From Euborellia annulipes (lineage: Eukaryota > Arthropoda > Insecta > Dermaptera > Anisolabididae), in assembly GCA_023213315.1 (NCBI GenBank), contig JAKCPI010031572.1:62001-126000 (forward strand): a stretch of 64,000 nucleotides of DNA. The letters are read 5' to 3'. Made by a program: the position numbers and the translations under genes. Under the pieces are notes generated by a model, which was given only the letters and a program-made list of their open reading frames with translations, was not told where the DNA came from and made no database searches. Positions within the stretch are counted from its first letter, which is position 1. Every line of letters begins with the position of its first letter. Below are positions 11,072 to 22,740 of this stretch, one piece after another.

Positions 11072-11080
11072 TCATAACAT
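11072..11080 (-). promoter_or_regulatory. Two-codon upstream ORF right after the 5' UTR acceptor
   Basis: The exon begins ATG TTA TGA, nine bases before the main ATG and in the same frame. If this acceptor is used, scanning ribosomes meet this minimal ORF first. No function has been shown. Confidence 0.45.
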
Positions 11081-12015
11081 CTAAAATGAAATAAAATAAT
11101 ACGTAGATTATATTAATAGATCAACAGGCTTAATGGATAAGCTGTCATTGGCAAAAATAGATTCGATATTTTCGATTAAGGATCTTAAAGGTGGCAATGT
11201 CTCTACAGCCTCATTTCATATATACGTTAATCGATTAATGGATCCATTCTGGACTCAAACTAATCGAACGCTAAATAGCATTAAATTTATTCTTCTCATC
11301 TGAATCATATAAGAATTAACAAGGATTTAAAGAACAAACTCTCATATGAATTTAGAAAGTCTGCAAATTATGAGTTGGTCATTATTTTTATTTTTCTAGG
11401 CTAACTATTCCAAATGATAAAACTTTATCGTATTCATTAATCTAACGAGTCCTTGGTTCTAGACAACATGACAGTTATTTGAAATAATGACGTTGAAACC
11501 GGCGCACGTCAAAAGATTATACAAAAATTTAATTTTTAATCAATAAAAAAAAATTTAACATGTTTAAGGATACATATAGAAATAGGTTTATAGTAAATTA
11601 GCGATATACTTACTTTTTTTGATAATCAATCTTCATGTGGACTAATTATTAAATTATTTATTTCATTAATGTTTCAATATTGGAAAATCAAGAAACAAGA
11701 AGATAAAATAAAGACTTCTTAACTGAAATGGGAAATGATTTTTGTCTAGTTTTTTAAATAAATCTGTAAAAATAAATTTATAATTAAAACATTTAGTTTA
11801 GATAAGATTTAGATTAGGAGAAATTCCTCAAAGACAAAGAATATAGAAAGGAAAATGTCAAAGTTTTATTATTGTGAGCTCGTTCCATAGATGACTCGTT
11901 CGTTCCTGGTTCGTGCGTGAAGCTTTGGAATAAAAAAGTTGTCGCCTATCTGACGTCACAGCCGCCATATTGAGAATATGAAAACATTGGATTTTCCATT
12001 CAAGGTTTCCATAGG
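11081..12015. other. Upstream intron or flank of the 9905-11062 exon, nothing recognised
   Basis: AT-rich single-copy-looking sequence with no supported gene. A GC-richer patch at 11880-11970 contains TGACGTCA (a CRE-like palindrome) and GCCGCCATATT. It could be a promoter, but no transcript start can be placed. Confidence 0.3.
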
Positions 12016-12369
12016 CAGAGTTGGGTTTTATACACGATTTTGCAGTTTTATACAAAAATCGCGGATAAAACTTGTATAAAATGTATAAAACTTGTATAAA
12101 ACGTATAATATGTATAAAACTCGAATGCGCATGTGCAAACCCGACGAGAAAGGAAATTCAAAAAAAAAATTTATGACTAGAATGAGTCCTATTTTTTATT
12201 ATTTATATATAAAAACAAATTTTCAAAAATGCCAGGCGGCAAATGATTGACAGCTCTAAATTAAACTTAATAAAAGACTGATTTGGGTTTTGCTGTGGCT
12301 TGTTTGCAAAAATTTTAACTTTTTGACCACAGAATGAATGACCCAAGCGTTTTTTGTTAATGATAAAAA

Positions 12370-12505
12370 AGGTAAGTTAATTAAAGTTAAAATTAATTAA
12401 AACGTCAGATGTTTATTTTTATAATAATTATTTAATCTCTTTATTTATTATTATAAAAATAAACATCTGACGTTTTAAATAATTTTAACTTTAATTAACT
12501 TACCT
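12370..12505. repeat. Palindrome with ~55-bp arms
   Basis: GGTAAGTTAATTAAAGTT and AACGTCAGATGTTTATTTTT return as their complements at 12450-12505 around a short AT loop. The structure is retained in the copy near 63100-63235. Confidence 0.8.
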
Positions 12506-12604
12506 TTCATTTCTAAATTCTAAATTCAATTCAATTGAGATTCACACAGGATCTACTCATCAATTGAGATTGTCACCCATGTAACAATCTTAGCTGAATT
12601 GTAC

Positions 12605-12675
12605 CTGAAAGCCACAGAATGAGTGGCCGAAACGTTGTAATTGTTACAAATAAACCACAGTTAAACCGAAAATCA
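12605..12675 (+). mobile_element. Solo core element (CTGAAA-hairpin-GAAACGT)
   Basis: CTGAAA, stem GCCAC-agaatga-GTGGC, then CGAAACGTTG and AAATAAAC 12 nt later. The duplicate is at 63335-63400. The core is one residue shorter before the stem than in most copies. Confidence 0.55.
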
Positions 12676-12845
12676 AATTCTTTTACTAATGATAACAACT
12701 GTGAAAGCCTAAACTCTAAAATTCTAAAATTTATCCTTTTAAATAATTTTTATAAAGTTTTTTCTAAAAAAATATAAATATATAATGATTGGGATTAAAA
12801 GATTAAAAAGCAGGAAATTGTTATTATCTTGGGAATAAATGAGTA

Positions 12846-13109
12846 AGGCTAAACGCACACCAATCGAGCAAAAACGTTTTCGATCAAAATGTTTTGTCCA
12901 AGAGCAAAACGTTTTGCTCGATGCCAAAGCACACCGATCGAGCAAAAAGGTTTTCGGACAAAGCATTTTGTTCGATGATGTCGAATCATGATCAATTGTG
13001 TTTTGTCTCTTCGGTGTGCATTGACCCATAGAAAAGCATTGAAAAAACAGTTTCAGACAAAAACGTTTTGTTCGAAAACGTTTTTGCTCGATAGATGTGC
13101 GTTCAGCCT
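12846..13109. mobile_element. MITE with AGGCTAAACGCACA ends
   Basis: Inverted ends AGGCTAAACGCACACC and a matching GTGTGCGTTCAGCCT-like right end. The subterminal repeat GAGCAAAAACGTTTT occurs several times in both orientations. No certain target duplication was found. Confidence 0.6.
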
Positions 13110-13326
13110 AAAAATAACAAAATATTTTTATGTATATATCAATGCATTTATTTATTATGTTACAATTATTAAACACTTCACAACCAGTCTAATACTGGTA
13201 TTGTTTAAAGTTTGTGTATGAAATACATTCTTTTAATACATTAGGCATGAACAAAACATAAACAAGATTCAGTATATTTATACTTATTATTTTGACATTT
13301 AATAATTCTTTTTTGGATAATTTTAA

Positions 13327-13551
13327 AGAATGGAAGGGAGCAAGTACAGGTGCAGCAAATAAACAGAGCCTTTGGATGCCAAATGCCGAAAAGGAGACGT
13401 TTCGGACAAAATTTTATTCGTCCATCCTCAGTCCTGGTAGGCTTATACTGAGAACTGAGAGACTGAGGATGGACGAATAAATTTTTGTCTCCTTTTCGCC
13501 ATCCAAAGGCTTTCTTTATTGGCTGCACCTGTACTTGCTCTCTTCCATTCT
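13327..13551. mobile_element. Inverted dimer with the CTGAGGAT-hairpin-GAAACGT core
   Basis: Outer arms AGAATGGAAGGGAGCAAGTA and its complement enclose it. The left arm, on the minus strand at 13397-13431, reads CTGAGGAT, stem GGAC...GTCC, GAAACGTCTCC. The right arm keeps CTGAGGATGGAC but lost the GAAAC part by a small deletion. Confidence 0.7.
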
Positions 13552-13708
13552 AAAACATCAATAGCAACTCTTCATCTTAGATAATTGTATATTCAAAAAT
13601 AAGATAAGATGCTTTCCAAATGTTTAATTCAAATTTTGTATTTTGTTTATTAACCATATAATAATGCATCTTGAAAGAACAAATTAGGATAAAATTAAAA
13701 GCAGTAGT

Positions 13709-14060
13709 AGGGGGTAATTTAAGGGGGGCTGTTAGCGTAGAAAGTATATTGATATTTCATTTCAGTTAAAATTTGGAAAATCCGAATTTTTTTACAAAAA
13801 TGTCGATTTGGGGTACTTAAAGGCCGAATTTCAAAAAACCCCGAAATTACTTTTTAGAGGTTAATTTAAGGAAACTTTTAGCGTAGAGAGCATATTGAAA
13901 TCTCATTTTAGTTAAAAGTTGGGAAATCCAATTTTTTTACAAAAATGACGATTTGGGGTACTTAGAGGCCTAATTTCAAAAAACCCTGAAACAACGAATT
14001 TAGATATTCATTTAAGGAAGGTTATAGCGAAGAGAGCAAATTGATAGCTCATCTCGTTTA
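13709..14060 (+). repeat. Tandem repeat, ~146-bp unit, 2.5 copies
   Basis: TTAGCGTAGARAG-type starts occur near 13733, 13878 and 14026, each followed by a stretch ending GATTTGGGGTACTTA. Identity falls in the third copy. Confidence 0.75.
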
Positions 14061-14845
14061 AGAATTATTTAAAATCAAAAAAATACACATAAAAGCCCAT
14101 TTAGTGCCCTTAAAATTGGAATTTCGAAAAATCGCTTCTTAAATGACGCCTAGGCAATAAAGTAATCTTCCTCATTTATCCCTCATACATTAAAGTAGCA
14201 CCTGAAATGTGAATAAATATTTTTATTTTGTACATACCTTGATAATATTTCTTCTTGTGCATTGTAATAGTAATGATTTGGGATTTGTCAGATTACACTT
14301 TAAATTAATTTTCTTATGTTTGATTCCTTTTATGAGACCTAATTTAGTTTAAAAGTTTAATTTAATAAATGCCTAATAGATATAAAAAAGTCAAAGTCAA
14401 AATACTTAGCCTACGAATGAAATGACAGTTCGAGGTTATGCCACATCTTATTTCCTTTTTTTTTACTTCTTATTACATAATAATTGCGCTAAAATCTCAT
14501 TCTTATATTGTTCAAATAATAAGTCAATAACATAAATAAAGGTGTAAAACTTTATATATGCAAAGTAAATTATATAAATGACAATAAATGAATGGCCACA
14601 AATAAAAACAGTGCCTTTCTATGGGCGAGTGGTGGGAGGGAGACTCCCAGGCAGGGAATAAACCGCTCCCAGGGAATAAACCGCTCCCAGGAAATAAACC
14701 GCTCCCAGGGACTCCAGGAGCATCAAACCAATCAAAATCGGGTAAGCGAAAATCTTCGGAAATGGATCGAAAAGGAAATGCTAGATTAAAAGGATTTGAA
14801 AGAAAATTAAACACTATAATATCAATATACAACCATATATACTAT

Positions 14846-14876
<31 letters not shown>

Positions 14877-15847
14877 AAATATATCGTTACATTATCACAT
14901 TCTTAATTAAGGGAATGATAATTCTAATGCACCTTATAATAGGAAACAATCACCAAAGAAAGGGATAGACCCGACCCCAATACTTTTTTTACAATATTTT
15001 ATACTTTTTCACTAAAAAAAATAATTCATATATTATATCTCTAAGAATTGAATGATTGATTAAGCTTAAAGGCATCAAGTTTTTAACAGTACTTGAGCAG
15101 ATATTGAATAACTAAAAGAATAATATATATATTAACATTAAAGTATTATATATCATCTTTTGAAAAGTTTTTTTCATATGGGCCTTTTCTTTTTACAATA
15201 CTTCAAAAATTTTGTTCGTAATATGTGATATCGTAAATTAAATTTAAACACGTTTAATTCAAATGGTTATTTTAATCGATATAAAAAAGACCCTAACGAC
15301 GCGATGTGCAAAAAACATTTAAAATGATGATATATATTTATTTTGGATATTCTTTGTATACAGATATAGAAAAAATAAACAAATCATTTAAACATTTATA
15401 GTAGTATAAAAATATTGTTATTTATTTATTTTCGATAATTTATAAAAATATGCCACTCTTCAATGGTGGATTTTTTATTTGAATTAACAATAGAAAACAT
15501 TTTTTATTTAACCATATTAGGCCTATATAAAAATACTCTTTTATTATAAAAGGGATAACATCACATGAAAAATAATCACACATAAATAAAATACAGAAAA
15601 AAGCCAAAAAAGGCTTGTGCCAATTGGGATATGTTCGATGAAAAAGTGATATAAAATTTTTATATAAGAAATATTAATTTTTTTTAGGCCTAATCAAAAC
15701 TAATTGCTTCTATTGATTTAGACTTTGACGAAGACATTTTTGGCATTAGAGGCTTTTATTAGCCCTAGTATTTATAATAATTGTACAAGAGTTTCCATCT
15801 TTCTATTCATTACTAAAAAAAAAAATATGGAGAATGACTTCCCCGAG
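14061..15847. other. AT-rich region with a short minisatellite, no gene seen
   Basis: At 14650-14712 a ~19-bp unit (GGGAATAAACCGCTCCCA) occurs about three times. An (AT)n run is at 14848-14868. Open frames here are short, lack codon structure or family motifs, and overlap the minisatellite. Confidence 0.5.
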
Positions 15848-16345
15848 ACTTTCTCGTATATTCTTTTGGAATTACGTCTGGGTGTGTGTGTGAACACGAT
15901 TGCTTAAAAACCAAAGCAGCTAGATCGATGAAATTTGGTAATCCTGGGGAGGGGGGGGGGCCCCGAGGGGGGGGGGGGGGAAAAAAATGCTCCTTACACT
16001 AAAATTGTAGATTTCTATCAACTTTTGGAGTAAATACGTCACTTGGAAGTTTTCAATCTCTTTGATATATTATGATAAAATAATCACTTTTAAAAAGTTT
16101 TTATTCTTTGACATTTTTCCGAAAACTGAATAGTTTTTGAAATTGAAAATTTCGAAATTTCTGAAAAAACTTATTAGGTAAAGTACTACTTCCAAGTGAC
16201 GTATTTACTCCAAAAATTGATAGAAATCTACAATTTTAGTGTAAGGAGCATATACCAAATTTCATCGATCTAGCTGCTTTGGTTTCTAAGCAATCGTGTT
16301 CACACACACACCCAGACGTAATTCCAAAAGAATATACGAGAAAGT
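15848..16345. mobile_element. Foldback element, ~500 bp, long inverted arms
   Basis: Left ACTTTCTCGTATATTC...CAGACGTA-type text returns in reverse at 16252-16345 (AGAATATACGAGAAAGT). The inner parts also pair (GCTCCTTACACTAAAATTG with 16225-16250). The left arm has an extra ~50 bp of G-run sequence (15942-15990) absent from the right arm. The family is unknown. Confidence 0.8.
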
Positions 16346-16499
16346 TCATGATTAAGCTACGTATAATTGTGAATGCCCAATATAACTTGGCGAGGATTAT
16401 ATGTATTTTCAGACATTAACCTGAGTAATTATAAATATAATAACAAAAAGGAAAAAAATGATGAAATTTTATGTAATTAATTCTATCGATCTATCTCTT

Positions 16500-16620
16500 A
16501 AATGTTCTTTTTCCATCATTTGTAGCCCTGAAGATGGCCCCATACGTGACCGAAACGTCGGCCCTGGTTTGTTAATAAATTGAAATATAACTAGCTGCTT
16601 GCTCATTTATTTTTCCTATT
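16500..16620 (+). mobile_element. Solo core element (CTGAAGAT-hairpin-GAAACGT)
   Basis: The core at 16528-16560 is CTGAAGAT, GG ... CC with a long loop, then GAAACGTCGG. TTAATAAATTG follows about 15 nt later. No target duplication was identified. Confidence 0.6.
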
Positions 16621-17374
16621 TGATTAAATATATTAAGAATGAAAGAAATCTCGTCCTGTACGGAATATTCTGTCAACAATATTGTTTAAGTATATAAAAT
16701 ATCATTTTTATAAGGTTTGAAACCCATGATATATTTTAATATACTTTTAGAAAAAATAGAAATTAAATGGTAATTTGAAACCATTTAAATAAAATTCAGA
16801 AAAAAACATCCAATTTCGATCATTAAATGACCATCATCATATCAAAAATTCTTAACTCTATAAATTAATAACTCAGGCCGACACGATTTTTGTAACACAA
16901 AGCTGAATAGCATATTATAGTAGAATGGACCCACCGGAATCCAAAAATGGCCATAAAAATAGTTGTAACACCTAACGTTTTTTTGTTACATTAAAAAAAC
17001 GAAAACAGCTAAAAATTTGTTGAAAAAATGATTTTACAATTTTTTTTAGCCCTGTATATGTACTATGTCTATATATATTATAATAGACTATGTTTATAAT
17101 TTATATTAAGGTGACATCTAAGAAAATAGCAAACACCAAAAAAATATTTTTGAAAGACTCTAATACCATTTTTTCATTTTAAGAGGGATCACATCTTCTC
17201 TCTTTTATAAACAACCATTAGATATTTAATTTCTACACGAATTACGAAAAACTAAGTGCATTGAGATTGCATTTTTTATGCTTTTTTTTTTTTTGCTTAT
17301 TTTGAGTTTTTATGCTTTTTTCCCCTTTTATGCTTATTTGAACTTATTTTACGAATATTTATAATTTTTTTTTT

Positions 17375-17997
17375 TTTATTAAAAAACGCTTTTTTCCCAT
17401 TCACACACGCTTACACAAGGGGCGTATATAAGGGAGGGGGCCCGCCCCCACAAATTTTCCAAATGCATATATAGGAATATACAGACATTAGAGGATCTCG
17501 GCCTCCCCGAAATGTTTGATCGGCCCCGCAGTGAGAAAAAATATAGCCCTGTATAAAAAAAGGGAAAATGTTCCGCGGAGCGGCAAAATTTTCTTTCGTA
17601 TCTCTAAAAAAAAAAAAAGGTAAAATGATTTTCACGGGCGGGAAAAAAAATTTTTCACGGCGGCGGAAAACTTTGGTTCTGCAAAAACAAAAGTGGTGGA
17701 AAAAATTTAGTTTCGTTAAAAAAAATTTTCCGCAGAAAAATTTTTGAGTTCAGCCCCCCCCCCCCCAGAAAAAATTTCTATATACGCCCCTGGCATACAC
17801 ACAGTCTTTTCAGCAACTTGTTAGGCCATTTAAGACTTTAAACGATACTCCTTATTTGTCTGGTCTAGGCATTCTCATTCAAACCCTTTGGTATCCAAAT
17901 GACTTAAATAAAATCATCGGACCTGCCTGGGATCCGAACCCTCGACCATTGGTATACAAGGCAGGCGCGCTACCAACTACGCCAAGCCCGAGGGCTA
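17375..17997 (-). repeat. tRNA-derived SINE, family A
   Basis: On the minus strand the head has an A box TGGCGTAGTTGG (17973-17984) and a B-box-like GGTTCGGATCC (17930-17940), then GGTCCGATGATTTTATTTAA and a tail CAAGTTGC...GACTGTGTG-type. The uninterrupted host text at 48830-48870 shows this is an insertion. A further copy is split at 22741-23910. Confidence 0.75.
17417..17792. mobile_element. hAT-type MITE inside the SINE
   Basis: Ends AAGGGGCGTATATA and TATATACGCCCCTG, with flanking GCTTACAC / GCATACAC (7 of 8 match). It has G/C-rich runs and no coding sequence. This is the fourth nesting level at this site. Confidence 0.65.
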
Positions 17998-18930
17998 TAA
18001 TATTTTTTAAAAATCATTCAAAACATTATTCAGCAAAAACGTTCATGTAAAGCAAATCCTTCGGCAACTGCGCAAATCCCGCCTTCCCTATTCTGGCTCG
18101 GGCCCCCTGAGTGGGGCGGACTGCGGCGGACTCTCGCAGGGGGGTAATCTGGTGGGACTGTCCGCACACTTTCGTTAATTTAAAGTTGCATTCTGTACTT
18201 GTTTACCAGAATATATATACAAATAACATTTTTAAGTATTAATTTTTAAAATTTTATATTAAAATTAATTGCATCCTTTACCCCCCCCCCCCCTACCCCC
18301 CATTGGTATGAGTAGAAGTTGCTTATGAGATGCTTTTTTTCAACTTTTATGCTTATTTAAGAACTTTTTATTCAAGATTTTTATGCTTTTTTAAGCACTT
18401 TTTTTCCATTTTTTTATGCTTTTTTGTCCGGTCTCTAGTAATCACCCATCATGGCTGGATCCCATCGTCCCTGATGCCAAATTTCCATTATTCTGATATC
18501 TTTGTGGATCCTTTCACCCTGCTCGTCCCTGATAGCGCCCAAATTTTTAGACAAAAATGATAAATGAGAATGGAGAAAATGAATTTTTAATGACATATGG
18601 CAACCAAACGTTTTGTAGGAGTTTAAAAGTCAGTTAACTAGTCTGCATTCATATTATTGTCTAAAAATTCTCCCACTAAACTTCCAAATGAGTTCCAAGC
18701 ACTGACAATGAAAGATACCTATGAAAATATGCGCATGCTTTAAGATAAAATAAACTACAACCGATACAAATGGCAGATATGTGGGGATGTAAAAATTATA
18801 GCAAATTTAGTGGGACTTTAACGAGGATCCACAAAATATAGCTGCTTTCTTTGTTTGTGAGACAATTGTGCAGTGAATAAATATTATGTTAGGAAAATTT
18901 CGCTTGAAAAAAGTGAATTTCAACCTGGAT

Positions 18931-19354
18931 CTTAAATTGTCAAGTATGTGCCACTTGTACATAGGCGCCGGAACTGGGGGGGGGGGCAAGGGTACATTGC
19001 CCCCCCTGGCATCCTACAGGGGGGGGGCAGAGGGGGGCAAAATTTCTTATTTTATTTCATTTATTATTAAAAATGATATATTTTTACTTTTGAGAAATAA
19101 AATCTTCTAAATTAAAAGAGTAAGAAATTCATTTTTTTCCAAATTTTTTCCAAAAATTTTTGAAAAATCACAAACCAAATTTTTTAAAATTTTAATTTTA
19201 TTAAAATTGTGATTTTATTTAAAATTTTTAAAGTTTTATAGTAGATTTGTTTTTGTTTTATACTATTTAAACATATTAAATTATTTTAATTTTCTAAACA
19301 AAATTTTTTTGCCCCCCCCTGATTCAAATTCGTTCCGGCGGCCCTGCACTTGTA
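18931..19354. mobile_element. hAT-type MITE at 18960-19346
   Basis: Left end CATAGGCGCCGGAACTGG and right end GTTCCGGCGGCCCTG. There is an exact 8-bp duplication CACTTGTA at 18952-18959 and 19347-19354. The interior is poly-G and AT-rich. A related right end is seen near 37040-37060 (ATTCCGGCGCCCCTG). Confidence 0.8.
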
Positions 19355-20001
19355 GATCCAAACATGTCCTTTTGCCTCTTCTTCACTTTAAACTTGAACT
19401 CATGACAAACTTTGTGAAAGCTGAGACAATAATATGGATGCAAATTAATTAATGAACTTTTAGACCCGAAAAAGGCTACAAAACGTTTGGTTACCATATG
19501 CCATTAAAAATTCACTTTCTCCATTCTCATTTATCATTTTTGTCTAAGAATTTGGGCGCTATCAGGGACGAGCAGGGTGTAAGGTTCCACAAAGATATCA
19601 GAATAATGGAAATTTGGCATCAGGGACGATGGGATCCAGCCATGATGGGTGATTACTATTGGTTTTGAAGATAGAAGATGTGATCCCTCTTAAAAGGAAA
19701 ATATAGTATTAGAGTCTTTCAAAAAATATTTTTTTGGTGTTTGCTATTTTCTTAGATGTCACCTTAATATAAATTATAAACATAGTCTATTATAATATAT
19801 ATAGACATACAGTACATATACTGGGCTAAAAAAAATTGTAAAATCATTTTTTCAACAAATATTAGTTGTTTTCATTTTTTTAATGTAACAAAAAACGTTA
19901 CGTTACAACTATGGCCATTTTTGGATTCAGGTGGGTCAATTCTACTATAATATGCTATTCAGCTTTGTGTTACTAAAAAAAAATTTTTTCTTGTCGGCCT
20001 G

Positions 20002-22234
20002 TGTAATTGATGATGTATGCCAAAATTTTTTTTGACATGGATCATATAAATATTGAACTTAATAATACTGTAGCTTCAATGAATTTGATCTGCCGTGTTC
20101 TAGGAATTGCTTATTAGAGCCTATGTACAGTTCGATTTATAAAAACGTTGCAATTGCATAAAATAGTTATTATAAAGTTAATTATAGAAAGCTTTTTGCC
20201 CCCTCAGCTCTTATACTCTTATGTTTATTTGCCAATGGAAGGAAAGCAAGCTTGTTGAAAAATAAGTTTATTCTTAAGGATGTGGCGTGGCAAGTTATAG
20301 GCCTATATACAGTAGAAGCTAATGAAAATTATTTATCTCACCATCACGTTTTTTATTATACTAGCAAATGGTTCTGACTGAATAGAAGAAAATTATTCGA
20401 GGTCATAAAATTATTGTTAAGTTTCCATGTTATTTAGATAGAAAATGTTTTTAAAAAAGAAAAAATACCCGATTCATTTTGTCTTTACCATAATTGTAAT
20501 ACTATGTACATGTACTATGTACTACAGGAAACTCTTCATTATAGAATTTTATTTAAAAATTAAAATAAATTTAATAAAAAATAAAAACATAGGGCTATAC
20601 TATATAAAGATTTAAAAAAAAAATTCAGAATTTATAAATTATTTCATTTAAATACAATATTTATATTTTTTTTTATAATTTTTTTATTAGATAGTGAAAT
20701 TAAATTAACTATATGAATAAAAAAGTGAAAAGGGAATTAAAAGAAATTATTTTTCAAATAAAATAATTTACGAAATTAATTTTTATTAAATCAAACAGCT
20801 GAAAAAGATAGCTAGCTACCCTGGCGATAATTTTTCTCCGCACCCAAACGCGATACTGTATATAAATTTCTTATTTAACAAAATATTTTATGGAATTTTT
20901 TTTATGAACGACTTTAAAAAGTATTTGACAAGTAATAAAATTACCAACTGCCTATAAATAAAATTTAAAACAAATAAATACGAACGGGGTCTAAATGCCG
21001 AAAAAAGCCTTAAATAAATAATAAAAAAAAATTGAAAACAATTTTTTAGAAATGTATAGCTTATTATATCTTTTTTTTTAAACAACAATTTCAAAATATT
21101 AGTTAATAAACCAAATCTCATGAAAAATGTAATACAATGATTATAAAAAGATTATAACTGACAATCATTGACGCGAAACTTATAAATAAATAAATATATT
21201 TATATAGGCACGCAATTCTGACCGCCATAGCGAAAGACGCTCAACGGACGAGAAGTTGTGGCATGACGTCATTGGCGCGGGTGCCCGCGTCCGCCTGGCG
21301 TCCGCACAACCCAAGTCTACCTTTACCTACCCCAACATTAAAATAGCAGCTGAAGGACAAATATCAATGCTTTTACATAGGGATTTATATGATAATGTTT
21401 GTTTTTTAAGTTATTTAGGCTCTCCAAATACTCAAAGATGCCAAAATTTTGTGCTCGTAAAGGATATCAAGATAAGTACAGATTCTTTACAGAATTAAAT
21501 TTTAAACATAAAATAAGTTGAATGAACTGTCACTGTCAGAGGTTATGCTCAATAAACAACAAGAAATTTGACTGAAACGAAGTTCAAATACAATTTAAAC
21601 ACTTTATCTCAGGTAAATAACAAATAAAAATATCTATTTTGTTTCATATAATGATTCGAAACATTATTTAGGATAATCAACAAAGGTGAAACATCTCACA
21701 AGTGACAAGTGGGCCTCTGCTGGCTTGAATAGTGCTTGAATATGTGTTATAATTAAAATAAACGGATATAATCTAAGTAATAAACATATTTAAATAAAAA
21801 AGACAGCGATATGAACAACAAAGGAAGGGTTTAAAGGTAAGTTTACTTTTCTTATTCCAAATATGATTCAACCACCCATTCTACATTTACCTAATTTTAT
21901 TTCCATTCATTCATCGCAATTTATCTTCGGAATAGTTTATATTTCTACTTTAAAATTTTAATTACCTAATTACATGTTTTTTCTAGTTACTCTGAATATA
22001 TTAAATTAATATAGGCCTATAAAAATAATAATTATAGGCTTTAACACATTATTTCATAGATCTTTATCTGGTAAATGTTCATGTAATAAATAAATACAAA
22101 CATTATATCAGGAATTTCTTGTTGTAATTTTATAAAAACCCAGCCTTCATTGCCTTTATTTATTTTTTAATAGCTATTAAAGACAGAGTTTCCAAAAATA
22201 TCAAATAAGGGAAAAAAATAGATAAAAACCCTGT
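20002..22234. other. AT-rich region, no gene recognised
   Basis: Only a GC-richer patch at 21210-21340 stands out (TGACGTCATTGGCGCGGGTG). It might be regulatory, but no exon with splice sites can be supported around it. Other open frames are AT-driven and short. Confidence 0.4.
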
Positions 22235-22688
22235 GAAAAAATTTCGAAATTTTTTTTTTCACGGATAGGTTATAATTTTGTTGATTCTATTAAAAAACAC
22301 TCGCAAAATAAATTTTACATCATTGAAAGTTCTTTAACTGCCCCCTACCCCCCTTGAAACATGTCCAGTTAGGTGAGAGAGTATTGGCGCGCGCCCGCGG
22401 CGACTTCCTATCTTTAATATGCAATTATTTAATTTTGTTGAAATAATTTGATTAGAAAATAATAAAACAAGAAATTAAATACCAATATTTACTTAAAAGT
22501 ACTAAAATGTAATAAATTTTGTTGATAGAAAAATTGGATTTTTTTCATTTTTTTTTTCAGGACACTCCTGAATATAATTTTTACCATCCCTGAATGCAAA
22601 AAAGTATGTTTACGTTCTATAGTTTTTAACTTTCCAAAAGTTAAGCAATGCCAATGGTAAAAGATTCTACCTATTAGGGGTGTCCAAA

Positions 22689-22721
<33 letters not shown>

Positions 22722-22740
22722 ACACTTTTTTCTCATTCAC

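Larger units (their letters stand above)
12017..13109. repeat. ~1.1 kb composite repeat, second copy at 62767-63825
   Basis: The order is identical in both copies: GAGTTGGGTTTTATAC, CCCGACGAGAAAGGAAATTC, a palindrome (12370-12505), a CTGAAA-hairpin-GAAACGT core (12605-12635) and a terminal MITE (12846-13109). Identity is high by eye over more than 1 kb. The second copy stops abruptly at 63825 where another hAT end begins. A third copy of just the first ~165 bp lies at 62583-62750. Confidence 0.85.
17203..18436. mobile_element. Element inserted into the left arm, with TTTATGCTTTTTT repeats
   Basis: It begins ATAAACAACCATTAGATATT. It contains repeated TTATGCTTTTTT words near both sides, GCAAAAACGTTCATGTAAAG and GGCTCGGGCCCCCTG. 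A partial copy lies at 48690-49040. The element itself is split by a SINE at ~17375-17997. Confidence 0.65.
16874..20001. mobile_element. Large inverted-repeat element with ~0.5 kb arms
   Basis: CAGGCCGACACGATTTTT at the left end returns as TGTCGGCCTG at the right end. The arms continue through the TAACACAAAGCTGAATAGCA and AGGTGACATCTAAGAAAAT regions to an AAGAGGGATCACATCTTCT word. The right arm is continuous (about 19480-20001). The left arm is split into 16874-17203 and 18436-18620 by an insertion. No transposase is seen. Confidence 0.8.

Noticed and set aside
10818..11084. Plus-strand and other-frame readings opposite the 9905-11062 exon
   Set aside because: Shadows of the coding exon. 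Splice signals and residue composition support the minus strand only.
12739..13029. Frame shared by 12739-13029 and 63494-63760
   Set aside because: It reads the inverted MITE and is repeated with the composite repeat. No coding features.
17930..17997. Functional tRNA gene
   Set aside because: A and B boxes are present, but the acceptor stem does not close and the sequence runs into a SINE body, so it is a tRNA-derived SINE.
21256..21498. Possible gene at a GC-richer patch
   Set aside because: The frame has no family features, no Kozak-type start and no supported splice sites. TGACGTCA alone is weak evidence.
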